Source of the DNA: an uncultured Saprospiraceae bacterium
Lineage (GTDB): Bacteria; Bacteroidota; Bacteroidia; Chitinophagales; Saprospiraceae
Reading direction: 5' to 3'
DNA length: 41,919 nucleotides
Assembly: GCA_937974625.1 (NCBI GenBank)
Contig: CALJVJ010000129.1
Coordinates: 1-41,919 of the forward strand
The position numbers and the translations under genes were made by a program. Of this stretch, positions 7,363 through 16,233 are shown in pieces. The notes beneath the pieces are model-generated. The model searched no databases, was not told the origin of the DNA, and saw only the letters and a program-made list of their open reading frames with translations. How positions within the stretch are numbered: position 1 is the stretch's first letter; each line of letters begins with the position of its first letter.

Positions 7363-8928
7363 TTATTTATTATTAATAGATAACCTCTTTTTCAAAAATT
7401 TTTCTCTGATAACCGCCTTAACAGGTTTATTTTCAATTTTTGATTCTAGCCAAGAGATGATGTCCAAATAAAGGAAGGGTCTACGTTCATAGGGTGCATC
7501 TTGAATTTTTTCAAGATTAGATTTTAGTTTAATAAATTCTTTCTTCAAACTATTCTTCCGTTGAATTCTGTGGAGTCGGCGCAAAAATTGTAAGATTTCT
7601 TTTTGAGCTTGATGCAATTCTTGCATTTTAGCTAAGAACCGATAAACTGATTTTACCAAATATTCCACTAATTGATTGTGCCCTAATTCGTAATGTGCCA
7701 TTAAATTGAGAAACCTAGCAAAACACTGAATATCCTCTCTTATTTGGGGGTTGGGCGCGTTTAGAATAAGGTTTAAATGGTGAATGGCACTATCGTTCTG
7801 ACCACTGGAAAAATATAGACAGGCAATCCGATAATGGAATAACATAATTCTATGGTCATCCCAATGGTATTTTTCAGAGTTAATACATTCCATCAATTCT
7901 GGAACAAGATGAATCCCCTCATCAAAAGTACCTTCGATATAGTGTAGGTTAATTTTATGGGTATATTTAAATAAATGCAGGATGCTTTCTAGGTTGTGAA
8001 TTCTACGATTTTTATCATTAAGTTTAAAATTATCTAATTCACTCAACACCTCTACAAATCGGGTATAATGAGAGAGATAAAATAAAGAACTTAATAAATT
8101 GTGCAAGCCTTTTATATAAAGTGCTGGGTCAATTTGCTTCATTTCAGGAGATTCATTGAATAAATCAACCCATTTTTGTGCATATTTATAGCAGTGGAGA
8201 AAATCTTGAGTGGTATGATGATACCATACGTAAGATTGAAAATAATAGAGTTTTTCATAGAATCCAAGTACCTCTAAATTATATTGAGGAAGACTAGAAT
8301 GAAAAAATTCTTTTACAAAAAAGTGGTCTTTTTCATTGCGAACAAAACCTATTTTTAAATAAAGACCATACAATTGCAGAGCGACATTGGATAATTTTTG
8401 CGTCCGAATAGCTCTTTGAGCAATTTCATTCGCTTCTTTTGTCAATACTTCGGCTCTGGTATTGATGCTTCTGGTAATATATTGCGACTCAATTAATTTT
8501 TCGAATTCTACAACCTCCAAAGCCAAAGTATTCTGTTTATATTTCAATGCCAAGCCTTTTGCCTTGTCTAACATTTCTAAACTTTGCCGATACAATCCTT
8601 TGTTGTAAAGCACTCTAGCATAGTCTATTCGTTCTCTGATTTCAATATCCTCATTATAGTTCCTACTCAACAAGCGTAGACTTAACAAAAGTTGTTTATA
8701 CAAGTGCGCTTTTAAATTTGACAACTGTCTTTTCTTAATTTGAGGTATTTTTTTTAAAATTAAGGCCTCATCATAGTCGTTATGCTTGTCAATCATATCA
8801 AACAATTGCAAAAATAATAATTCATCCGAAGCTTGATTCCTTGTAACAAACAGCCTGAAATGTCGCTTTTCTGCCTTACTTAGAGAAGAGATTAGTTGAA
8901 TTAAATGGTCTGTTTGTTGCTTACGCAT
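7363..8928 (-). CDS. Helical-repeat (TPR-like) protein of unknown function
   Basis: The product is 521 aa with no signal peptide or membrane segment. Composition and spacing suggest an all-helical solenoid: segments such as ARVLYNKGLYRQSLEMLDKA (about residues 109-128) and FHYRIACLYFSSGQNDSAIH read like degenerate tetratricopeptide repeats. The N-terminus (LIQLISSLSKAEKRHFRLFV) is basic and helical. No catalytic motif is recognised. It stands alone, with long AT-rich spacers on both sides and a divergent leuA-like gene upstream. A cytoplasmic scaffold role is the most that can be inferred. Confidence 0.75.
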   Translation of the reverse strand: MRKQQTDHLIQLISSLSKAEKRHFRLFVTRNQASDELLFLQLFDMIDKHNDYDEALILKKIPQIKKRQLSNLKAHLYKQLLLSLRLLSRNYNEDIEIRERIDYARVLYNKGLYRQSLEMLDKAKGLALKYKQNTLALEVVEFEKLIESQYITRSINTRAEVLTKEANEIAQRAIRTQKLSNVALQLYGLYLKIGFVRNEKDHFFVKEFFHSSLPQYNLEVLGFYEKLYYFQSYVWYHHTTQDFLHCYKYAQKWVDLFNESPEMKQIDPALYIKGLHNLLSSLFYLSHYTRFVEVLSELDNFKLNDKNRRIHNLESILHLFKYTHKINLHYIEGTFDEGIHLVPELMECINSEKYHWDDHRIMLFHYRIACLYFSSGQNDSAIHHLNLILNAPNPQIREDIQCFARFLNLMAHYELGHNQLVEYLVKSVYRFLAKMQELHQAQKEILQFLRRLHRIQRKNSLKKEFIKLKSNLEKIQDAPYERRPFLYLDIISWLESKIENKPVKAVIREKFLKKRLSINNK

Positions 8929-9017
8929 TGGATTTTAATTGTTTGCAATGAATTGAAAATCAATAATTTGTGGATACTTACTTGTTTTGGATGCTGTATG
9001 TCTCCTCCATATAAGGT

Positions 9018-9048
9018 TTTGTCTCTTATTAAATCAAAGATAAATTTG
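9018..9048 (+). promoter_or_regulatory. Bacteroidetes-type promoter for the leuA-like gene
   Basis: TTTG (9018-9021) and TAAATTTG (9041-9048) are separated by exactly 19 bp, a full match to the TTTG-N19-TAnnTTTG pattern of the Bacteroidetes primary sigma factor. Transcription would start near 9055, leaving about 138 nt of leader. No T-box or leucine-rich leader peptide was found in it. Confidence 0.7.
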
Positions 9049-9192
9049 AATAACATTGAATGGGTAATATTATTTTTACGAAGTACGATATCCTAACCAC
9101 AACTAGAATTATATATTTAAGAGAAAAACTCAAAGATAAATACTAAGTCTTAAAAGACGAAATATAGATTTAGCTAGAATAAAACTAAAAAT

Positions 9193-10368
9193 ATGACAAA
9201 CGATAAAGTTTTCATTTTTGACACAACACTAAGAGACGGAGAACAAGTTCCCGGTTGTAAACTAAATACACCTGAAAAAGTAGAAATTGCGCTACAATTA
9301 GAAAAACTGGGGGTAGATATTATTGAAGCAGGTTTTCCGATTTCTAGTCCAGGAGACTTCAAATCCGTCCAGGAGATTTGTAAAGCGGTCAATGACCCGA
9401 TTGTTTGTGGTTTGTCCAGAGCAGTAATGAAAGATATTGAAGTAGCAGGAGATGCTTTAAAGTTTGCAAAAAGACCTAGAATTCATACAGGAATTGGTAC
9501 ATCTGACTCCCATGTTCAATATAAACTGCGCACGACGAGAGCAAAGATTATTGAAAGAGCAGTGGCTGCTGTAAAACATGCTAAAAGATTTGTGGAGGAT
9601 GTAGAGTTTTATGCAGAAGATGCAGGTAGAACAGATAATGAATATTTAGCGCAAGTTATTGAAGCGGTAATCAAAGCAGGGGCAACGGTCTTAAATATTC
9701 CAGATACAACAGGGTATTGTTTGCCAGAAGAATATGGTGCAAAAATTAAATACCTCAAAGAAAATGTAAAAGGTATCCATAAGGCAATTATTTCTACACA
9801 TTGCCATAATGATTTAGGCTTAGCTACAGCAAATTCAATAGCGGGGGTTTCCAATGGAGCCAGACAAATCGAATGTACCATCAATGGAATTGGAGAAAGA
9901 GCGGGTAACACTTCCTTAGAAGAAGTGGTGATGATTATGAAACAACATCCTAGATTGCACTTGGATACAGGAATCAATACAAGAATGCTCAAATCCTTAA
10001 GTGGTTTAGTCTCGGATAGAATGGGAATGGTGGTACAAGCGAATAAGGCAATTGTTGGAGAAAATGCTTTTGCGCATTCCTCAGGAATCCATCAAGATGG
10101 CGTAATTAAAAAGAGAGAGACCTACGAAATTATGGACCCAGCAGATGTTGGAGTGGATAAAAGTTCTATCGTATTGACTGCAAGAAGTGGTCGTGCAGCC
10201 TTAGCGTTTAGGTGCAAAGAAATTGGAATCAACTTAACAAAAGTAGAATTAGATAAAGCGTATCCTAAATTTTTAAAAGTTGCAGATAAGAAAAAAGAGA
10301 TAGATGACCAAGATTTAATGATTCTTTGCGAATCTATGGGTTTGTCTGTTAATGCAATCGTATTGTAG
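9193..10368 (+). CDS. leuA: 2-isopropylmalate synthase, short form without the regulatory domain
   Basis: The 391-aa product is an HMGL-like TIM barrel enzyme condensing acetyl-CoA with 2-oxoisovalerate in leucine synthesis. [10 protein letters not shown] (9-18) carries the catalytic R14 and metal ligand D15. HCHND at 203-207 gives further metal ligands, GIGERAGN at 232-239 is the family signature, and a downstream SSGIHQDG is typical of LeuA. Residues 44-110 ([24 protein letters not shown]) also favour LeuA over homocitrate synthase. It ends near residue 390, so the C-terminal allosteric LeuA domain of the roughly 520-aa enzymes is missing. leuB, leuC and leuD are not in the window. A citramalate or related synthase cannot be fully excluded. 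Confidence 0.85.
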   Translation: MTNDKVFIFDTTLRDGEQVPGCKLNTPEKVEIALQLEKLGVDIIEAGFPISSPGDFKSVQEICKAVNDPIVCGLSRAVMKDIEVAGDALKFAKRPRIHTGIGTSDSHVQYKLRTTRAKIIERAVAAVKHAKRFVEDVEFYAEDAGRTDNEYLAQVIEAVIKAGATVLNIPDTTGYCLPEEYGAKIKYLKENVKGIHKAIISTHCHNDLGLATANSIAGVSNGARQIECTINGIGERAGNTSLEEVVMIMKQHPRLHLDTGINTRMLKSLSGLVSDRMGMVVQANKAIVGENAFAHSSGIHQDGVIKKRETYEIMDPADVGVDKSSIVLTARSGRAALAFRCKEIGINLTKVELDKAYPKFLKVADKKKEIDDQDLMILCESMGLSVNAIVL

Positions 10369-10396
10369 CTAGAGATGCTTAATACTAGTTTTCATA

Positions 10397-11227
10397 CTAC
10401 CATTCCATTTCATTCAAAATTTCCCCGCAATACTTACAATATTCAGCGTCATCGTCGTGACCTTCTTCTCCACAATATCTACAAGCCTGGGTGTTGTGTT
10501 GTAATTCTTTTTGGTTAAAAAGTTCAGAAGATACGATTCCTGTCGGAACTGCAATAACCACATAACCCATTATCATAATGGCTGCTGCAACAAATTGTCC
10601 TAAATTAGTTTGAGGTGCAATATCCCCGTAGCCAACTGTAGTTAAGGTAACAATTGCCCAATAAATACTTCGTGGAATGCTAGTAAAACCAGTGTTTTGC
10701 TCGGATTCTATCAAGTACATAAAGGAACCCATTATCATTACTATCAACAAAATAAAAACCAAAAATACGGTAATCTTAGCACGGCTTGCTCTTAGTGCTG
10801 CAATAATAACATGCCCCTCTTTTAAAAAGTGAGCTAATTTAAAGATTCTAAAAACTCTAAATAATCGTAAAGCTCTGATAACCATTAAACTCTGAGAGCC
10901 AGGAATAATTAGACTAAGGTAAGTAGGTAGGACTGCTAAGACATCAATTATACCATAAAAACTCTTGGCATATTTTACTGGACTATACACACAATATAAC
11001 CGTAAAGCATATTCTACTGTAAAGAAAATGGTGAAAATCCATTCCAAAAAATAGAAAATAGCATGGTATTTTTCTTGTAATTCTTTAATACTCTCGAGCA
11101 TTACAACGAGGATACTCGCTACTATCATCACCATGAGAAAGATATCAAAAGCCTTTCCCTTAGGTGTGTCAGCCTCAAAGATAATTTCGTGTATTTTTTC
11201 CTTTCGTGGATTTAGTGTAGTTGGCAT
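10397..11227 (-). CDS. Voltage-gated potassium channel with a C-terminal zinc ribbon
   Basis: This 276-aa inner-membrane channel has six apparent transmembrane segments. S4 carries regularly spaced arginines (R118, R121, R124, R127 in VIRALRLFRVFRIFK). The pore loop has the K+ selectivity filter TTVGYGD at 196-202. After S6 the tail ends in two CxxC knuckles (C249/C252 in CRYCGE and C264/C267 in CKYCGE), which look like a small zinc ribbon. The layout is that of KvAP/Kch-like tetrameric channels. It converges on the leuA-like gene with only 28 nt between stops and no obvious terminator. The tail may be a regulatory or assembly element, which is inference. Confidence 0.9.
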   Translation of the reverse strand: MPTTLNPRKEKIHEIIFEADTPKGKAFDIFLMVMIVASILVVMLESIKELQEKYHAIFYFLEWIFTIFFTVEYALRLYCVYSPVKYAKSFYGIIDVLAVLPTYLSLIIPGSQSLMVIRALRLFRVFRIFKLAHFLKEGHVIIAALRASRAKITVFLVFILLIVMIMGSFMYLIESEQNTGFTSIPRSIYWAIVTLTTVGYGDIAPQTNLGQFVAAAIMIMGYVVIAVPTGIVSSELFNQKELQHNTQACRYCGEEGHDDDAEYCKYCGEILNEMEW

Positions 11228-11404
11228 TAGCTGCTTCCTTAAAGTTTATTTCGTGTTATTGGTTTCGGCAAAAATAGTGATTTTTTAACTTGGTTGCTTT
11301 AGATACGAGATTTTTGATTTAGGGTTGATGATTTTCGGCAGAAAATTTAATAAACGTCGCTAACATGCATTAAATAGACCTTATTTACGTTTAGAACCCA
11401 TTAT

Positions 11405-11437
11405 TATCAATTAACTAACTGACTATCAATTGACTAA
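11405..11437. promoter_or_regulatory. Direct repeat upstream of the T9SS protein promoter
   Basis: TATCAATTAACTAA (11405-11418) recurs as TATCAATTGACTAA (11424-11437) with a 19-bp period and one difference. It sits about 45-80 bp upstream of the -33 box at 11483, a usual place for an activator. The regulator is unknown. Confidence 0.4.
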
Positions 11438-11482
11438 TGATAGCATAAACTTTTTTTTATAAAATTACTTTCTTACGCTTCA

Positions 11483-11512
11483 TTGTTTCGTCTATAAGGA
11501 TACTTACCTTTG
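11483..11512 (+). promoter_or_regulatory. Bacteroidetes-type promoter for the T9SS type B protein
   Basis: TTG (11483-11485), a 19-bp spacer and TACCTTTG (11505-11512) match the Bacteroidetes consensus. The start of transcription would be near 11519, giving a leader of about 45 nt before the ATG at 11566. Confidence 0.65.
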
Positions 11513-11565
11513 TAATTTTGTAGGCAACAAGTACTTGCATACTTAGAAAAACGATAACAAATTTG

Positions 11566-13161
11566 ATGTCCAAATCCCTACCATTTTTTCTGTTTTTTTG
11601 TTTCCTTTTCCATTTTATAAAGGGAAACGCCCAATGTGTTCAGGTGTTAACCAGTGAACCTTTAGAGGTGTGCAGTGGTGGGGGGACAACCGTTAATATT
11701 CTAACAGCGGGGAATTTTTTAACCGTAGAATGGACCCCAAATATAGGGATTGATGACCCTACTATCCTCAACCCAACTTTTTTGAATCCAATTGATACTA
11801 CTTACTTGTTGACCTTCAAAGGTTTAGACCAGGAGACAGCAGATACGTGTGAAACTAAAGCATATGTCGAAATAAAAACGGTCCAATTCGATTTGATTTT
11901 ACCCTTAGATACCGTAGCATTGCCTTGTGGAGATACGATTCGTTTACCTGCACAGGTATTGCCAAGTGAAAGTTATTTCCTTACGGAATGGCAAACTACT
12001 TCGGGTAATTTTGTCCAAGGTAATCAGATTTTGAATCCGCTAATCGATGATATTGGAAGTTATAAACTAAGAGCTATTGGCACTTTAGGAAGGATTTTTT
12101 GTGAAGCAACGGATAGTTTAGAAGTAATTTATTCCAATCACCATCTAGAAATTGACCCTCCTGAAAATTTACATTGTAACCAAACTTCAGTGACTTTATC
12201 TATTACCAATGTAGATACTACAAATTCTTTTTTATACAATTGGAGGACAGTAGCTGGAAATTTTGTTAGCCCAACAGACCAAGCAATAGTAGTCGTTGAT
12301 GAAATTGGCGAATATGAAGTAATTCGAACAGATTTATTTGGAGAATGTACCCTGACTCAAGTCGTACAGGTAGAGGAAGTTGAGTTGGAAGATTTTGATT
12401 TAACGATAAGCGAACCAAGTTGTGGAAACCCTAAAGGAACGATACTTGTTGAAGAAATAGTTGGTGGAATTGCACCATTTATGTATTCCATTGACAATGG
12501 AATAAGTTTTCAAACAAATACTGAATTTTCAGATTTAGAAGCAGGAAATTATTCCATATTGTTGAGAGATGCCAATGGTTGTAATTTAGGTAAGGATACC
12601 AATATTATTCCTTTTCCTACTTTTGAATTATCCTTGATTTCTAAAAAAGAGGTGGAAAGAGGAAGTACCTTTACCATACCTTTAGTAATTGAAAATGAAC
12701 AAGTTACCATTGAATCAATTGAGTGGCAACCAGCTTATGGATTAAGTTGTTCCGATTGCCAAAACCCAATAATTACAGATTTTAGAACAACCAATTACAA
12801 GGTTATTGTTAAAGGGGATAATGGATGTGAGCTAGAAGCTAATATCGATATTTTGATTACTGAACCTAGTCTATTTTATGCACCAACAATCTTCTCTCCA
12901 AATGGAGATGGACAAAATGATGTATTCACTATCTTTCCTAATAATAAAATAGCAAATGGCTTAGCCCAATTATCTATTTTTGACCGATACGGTAATTTAG
13001 TTTTTCAAAAATCGAATAATACAACTAATCAAATAGGAAGTTGGAACGGAAAATATAAAGGTAAAGAAATGCCAAATGGTACCTATATTTACTGGGGAGA
13101 AATAGTTCTTTTAAACGATAAAAAAGAAAGAGTGAATGGAACGATAAATCTTGTTAGATAA
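11566..13161 (+). CDS. Secreted protein with T9SS type B (gliding motility/CHU_C) sorting domain
   Basis: The product is 531 aa. An N-terminal signal peptide (MSKSLPFFLFFCFLFHF, cleavage near GNA-QC) is followed by immunoglobulin-like or PKD-like beta segments with paired cysteines. Next is one SprB-type repeat (about 280-345, ending LRDANGCN), and finally a gliding-motility-associated C-terminal domain: TIFSPNGDGQND, then LSIFDRYGNLVFQ and PNGTYIYWG. This ending directs export by the type IX system to the cell surface. The frame is open three bases earlier at a TTG, but the ATG at 11566 begins a normal signal peptide and was chosen. Function beyond surface display or adhesion is not visible. 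A terminator follows. Confidence 0.87.
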   Translation: MSKSLPFFLFFCFLFHFIKGNAQCVQVLTSEPLEVCSGGGTTVNILTAGNFLTVEWTPNIGIDDPTILNPTFLNPIDTTYLLTFKGLDQETADTCETKAYVEIKTVQFDLILPLDTVALPCGDTIRLPAQVLPSESYFLTEWQTTSGNFVQGNQILNPLIDDIGSYKLRAIGTLGRIFCEATDSLEVIYSNHHLEIDPPENLHCNQTSVTLSITNVDTTNSFLYNWRTVAGNFVSPTDQAIVVVDEIGEYEVIRTDLFGECTLTQVVQVEEVELEDFDLTISEPSCGNPKGTILVEEIVGGIAPFMYSIDNGISFQTNTEFSDLEAGNYSILLRDANGCNLGKDTNIIPFPTFELSLISKKEVERGSTFTIPLVIENEQVTIESIEWQPAYGLSCSDCQNPIITDFRTTNYKVIVKGDNGCELEANIDILITEPSLFYAPTIFSPNGDGQNDVFTIFPNNKIANGLAQLSIFDRYGNLVFQKSNNTTNQIGSWNGKYKGKEMPNGTYIYWGEIVLLNDKKERVNGTINLVR

Positions 13162-13214
13162 TGGTAAGTGATGAAATCTATTAAAGAATAATAATATCCT
13201 GAATTTGGACATCA

Positions 13215-13251
13215 AAAAAGGCTACTTTCCTCAACGAAAGTAGCCCTTTTT
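13215..13251. terminator. Bidirectional terminator between the T9SS protein and topA
   Basis: GGCTACTTTC (13220-13229) pairs perfectly with GAAAGTAGCC (13236-13245) around a 6-nt loop. A run of A precedes it and a run of T follows it, serving two convergent genes. Confidence 0.88.
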
Positions 13252-13294
13252 GCAAAATCTAAATACTCTTCACTTACCACTCACCACTAAAAAA

Positions 13295-15850
13295 TTATTT
13301 CTTTTTCTTAGCAGCCTTCTTTTTCTTCTTTGGCTTAGCAGCCTCTAATGCACCTGGCAATTCTTCTTCGATGATTGCTTTGACATCTTCAAGAGATAAT
13401 TCTTTAGCTTCTTCGGAGGTCATTTTGCCATCTTTACCTTTTGGTAATTTGACATTGAGTTTACCAAATTTGATAAATGGGCCCCATCGGCCATTTTGAA
13501 CAGAGATTTTTTCTTCTTCCCAATTATTGACATATCGATTAGCTTCCTTTTCTATCTTCGCAGCAATCAAATCATGTTGCTCTTGGGTTGTTAAATTATC
13601 TGGGTCGAAGCGCTTTGGAATATTTACAAAGAATTTATCCCATTTTAAAAATGGACCAAATCTACCAGCACCTTTAGTGTAGGCAATACCTTGATACGTA
13701 CCAATTGGTCTTTCTTCTTCAATCTTCGCGTCAATCAACTCTTTTGACCGCTCCATGGTAATGGTCATTGGGTCTTCTCCCTTTGGGATAGATACATATT
13801 TGTCTCCAAATTTAACGTACGGACCAAAACGACCAATTGCAACAGAAACATCCTGCTCCAAGTATTGTCCCAAATCTTTAGGTAATTGGAAGGAGTCAAT
13901 AGCCTCTTCAAAAGTAATGGTCTCTAAAGACTGTCCAGGTCGGAGATTTGCATATTTTGGCTTTTCTCCTTCTGCTAATTCATCAGGTGCACCAATTTGT
14001 ACCAACGCACCATATCGAGACATTCTTACTAATAAGGTTCTGCCTGATTCTGGGTCTTTCCCTAAAATTCTTTCTCCTGATGCTCTTTCAGCATTATCAA
14101 TAGTATTTGTAACAGTGTTGTGGAAAGGCGTGTAGAATGTTTTTAGCATTGCTGTCCACTCTTGGTTCCCTTCTGCTATCTGGTCAAATTTAGATTCAAT
14201 TTCTGCGGTAAATCCATAATCCATGATTTCCTTGAAATGCTGGTCAAGAAAATCTACCACAATTTTTCCCATGTCAGTAGAGTAGAGGCGGTTAGAAGTC
14301 GTTCCTGTTACTTCCGTTTCTGTTTGCTTACCCAATACTCCTTTTTTGAGACTTAGTACCGTATACGCTCGCTCTACACCTTCTCGGCTATCTTTCACGA
14401 CATATCCTCTCTTGACTTCCATGATTTTACCAATCGTTGGCGCGTAGGTAGAAGGTCGGCCGATACCTAATTCCTCTAATTTTTTTACCAAACTCGCTTC
14501 CGTATACCTTGCTGGTGGTCTTGTAAATCGCTGAATACCAGTCATTTGGTTTAGGTCAAGTATTTGCCCTAAGCGCAAAGGAGGTAATACCCCATCTACA
14601 GTTTCATCTTCATCGTCGTCTGTTGATTCAATATAAACTTTTAGAAAACCATCAAAAATAAGTACTTCTCCCATTGCCGTTAATTGGGCATCATTCATGG
14701 TAGAAATATCAATTTTAACGGTTGTTTTTTCAATTTCTGCATCTGCCATTTGAGAAGCCATTGTCCGCTTACGAATTAAATCGTATAACCGTTGTTGGTC
14801 TCTATCTTGGGTAACAACCTGCTGAGCGACATAGGTAGGTCTGATGGCTTCGTGGGCTTCTTGAGCGCCTGCTTTTTTACTTTTATATTGACGGGTTTTG
14901 ACATAATCTTTGCCAAAATCCTTTTCAATTACATCCGAAATATCGGAAACGGCTAACTCACTTAATGCAGTAGAATCCGTTCTCATATAAGTAATGAAAC
15001 CTTGTTCGTACAAGCGCTGAGCATTTTGCATGGTCCGTTTTACCCCAAAATTTAACTTTCTACTTGCTTCTTGTTGGAGAGTAGACGTGGTAAATGGTGC
15101 TGCAGGTTTTCTTTTTCTAGGTTTAACTTCAACCTTACCAATTGTAAAATTGGCAGCTTGACATTTTTCTAGAAAAGCTTGTGCCTCTGCTTCTGTATTA
15201 TATCTAACTGGAGATTCTGCTTTTAAAGCAACCATCTTTCCCTGTGCATTCTTCACATCAAATACGGCAGAGATTTTAAAGTAAGGAGCTACCTGAAAAT
15301 TTTGTATTTCTCTTTCTTTTTCTACGACCAATTTAACTGCAACCGATTGTACTCGACCAGCAGATAATTGTCCTCTTACTTTTTTCCAAAGAGTACCAGA
15401 CAATTCAAAACCTACTAATCGGTCTAGAATCCGTCTAGCTTGCTGTGCATTGACTAGGTTGATATCTACCGTTCTAGGAACTTGAATAGCCTTCTGGATA
15501 GCAGGTTTGGTAATTTCTCTAAAGACAATTCTTTTGGTTTGAAGCTCATCTAAGCCTAACTCTTTACATAAATGCCAAGAAATAGCTTCTCCCTCTCGGT
15601 CCTCATCCGTCGCTAACCAAACTTCGTCCACTTTTTTGACCCATTCTTTTAGGTCTTTGACAATTTTCATCTTGTCAGGAGAAACAACGTATTTAGGTTT
15701 AAAGTCATTTTCTATATCAACCCCTTCGTTATTCTTCTGCAAATCCCGTATATGTCCCATGCTGGACTTGACTTTAAAGTCTTTACCGAGATACTTTTCA
15801 ATTGTTTTTGCTTTTGCTGGTGACTCAACAATTAAAAGGTTCTTTGGCAT
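13295..15850 (-). CDS. topA: DNA topoisomerase I (type IA)
   Basis: The 851-aa enzyme relaxes negative supercoils. The Toprim domain begins at residue 3 (LLIVESPAKAKTIEKYLG, E9) and contains TDEDREGEA with D82, D84 and E86. The active-site tyrosine is Y288 in GFITYMRTDS. Beyond about residue 600 the protein carries four topoisomerase C-terminal repeats of the R-x-G-x-x-x-x-x-G type (for example GRFGPYVKFGDKYVSIP and GRWGPFIKFGKLNVKLP) in place of the four-cysteine zinc fingers of E. coli TopA. It ends in a lysine-rich tail (KPKKKKKAAKKKK), likely a nonspecific DNA contact. Length and start are typical. A partial promoter lies about 145 bp upstream. Confidence 0.96.
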   Translation of the reverse strand: MPKNLLIVESPAKAKTIEKYLGKDFKVKSSMGHIRDLQKNNEGVDIENDFKPKYVVSPDKMKIVKDLKEWVKKVDEVWLATDEDREGEAISWHLCKELGLDELQTKRIVFREITKPAIQKAIQVPRTVDINLVNAQQARRILDRLVGFELSGTLWKKVRGQLSAGRVQSVAVKLVVEKEREIQNFQVAPYFKISAVFDVKNAQGKMVALKAESPVRYNTEAEAQAFLEKCQAANFTIGKVEVKPRKRKPAAPFTTSTLQQEASRKLNFGVKRTMQNAQRLYEQGFITYMRTDSTALSELAVSDISDVIEKDFGKDYVKTRQYKSKKAGAQEAHEAIRPTYVAQQVVTQDRDQQRLYDLIRKRTMASQMADAEIEKTTVKIDISTMNDAQLTAMGEVLIFDGFLKVYIESTDDDEDETVDGVLPPLRLGQILDLNQMTGIQRFTRPPARYTEASLVKKLEELGIGRPSTYAPTIGKIMEVKRGYVVKDSREGVERAYTVLSLKKGVLGKQTETEVTGTTSNRLYSTDMGKIVVDFLDQHFKEIMDYGFTAEIESKFDQIAEGNQEWTAMLKTFYTPFHNTVTNTIDNAERASGERILGKDPESGRTLLVRMSRYGALVQIGAPDELAEGEKPKYANLRPGQSLETITFEEAIDSFQLPKDLGQYLEQDVSVAIGRFGPYVKFGDKYVSIPKGEDPMTITMERSKELIDAKIEEERPIGTYQGIAYTKGAGRFGPFLKWDKFFVNIPKRFDPDNLTTQEQHDLIAAKIEKEANRYVNNWEEEKISVQNGRWGPFIKFGKLNVKLPKGKDGKMTSEEAKELSLEDVKAIIEEELPGALEAAKPKKKKKAAKKKK

Positions 15851-16233
15851 AATTAGTTATTTTACATTTATCATTTTCCAACACCTTATATATATGTGTA
15901 TGATGGAAAAAGGAGTGGTGATTATTAAAAAATGGATTTTCTATTACTCGTCCTTAACGGCAAATAATTCGAAAAAGTTTTAGTGAAACATCTGCAAATG
16001 TATAAATTTTGTTTTTGTAAAGAAATTTATCTGAAAATTCTTAGTTAAAAGAACCTAGTTTTTGAACTGTTTTGTCTAATGTATTTTTGGAAAGAAGACG
16101 CCTGCAATAAGTTGATTATCAGTTATTTAACCTTGATTTTTTTTGTAAAAAAAATGAGGGGTAAAAAAAATATTTTTTTTTTTTAGAAATGTATGGATAA
16201 AAAAGGACGGTTTATGATATATTAAAAATTAAT
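15851..16233. other. AT-rich spacer upstream of topA
   Basis: No gene is seen in these 383 bp. It contains a partial topA promoter (15995-16026) and long A/T runs near 16140-16185, including an A-run followed by a T-run that could form an A-U hairpin at the 3' end of the 607-aa protein gene. Nothing else stands out. Confidence 0.6.
15995..16026 (-). promoter_or_regulatory. Partial promoter for topA
   Basis: On the minus strand TACATTTG (15995-16002) matches the -7 motif, and TTTC lies about 20 bp upstream in place of TTTG. It is about 145 bp before the topA start codon. The -33 box is imperfect. Confidence 0.35.

Noticed and set aside
8905-9096. 63-aa plus-strand ORF before the leuA-like gene
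   Set aside because: It overlaps the start of the helical-repeat gene and contains the leuA promoter; composition is not protein-like.
9609-9992. 127-aa minus-strand ORF inside the leuA-like gene
   Set aside because: Antisense shadow of a well-conserved enzyme.
11563-11565. TTG start for the T9SS type B protein
   Set aside because: An ATG follows at once and begins a normal signal peptide.
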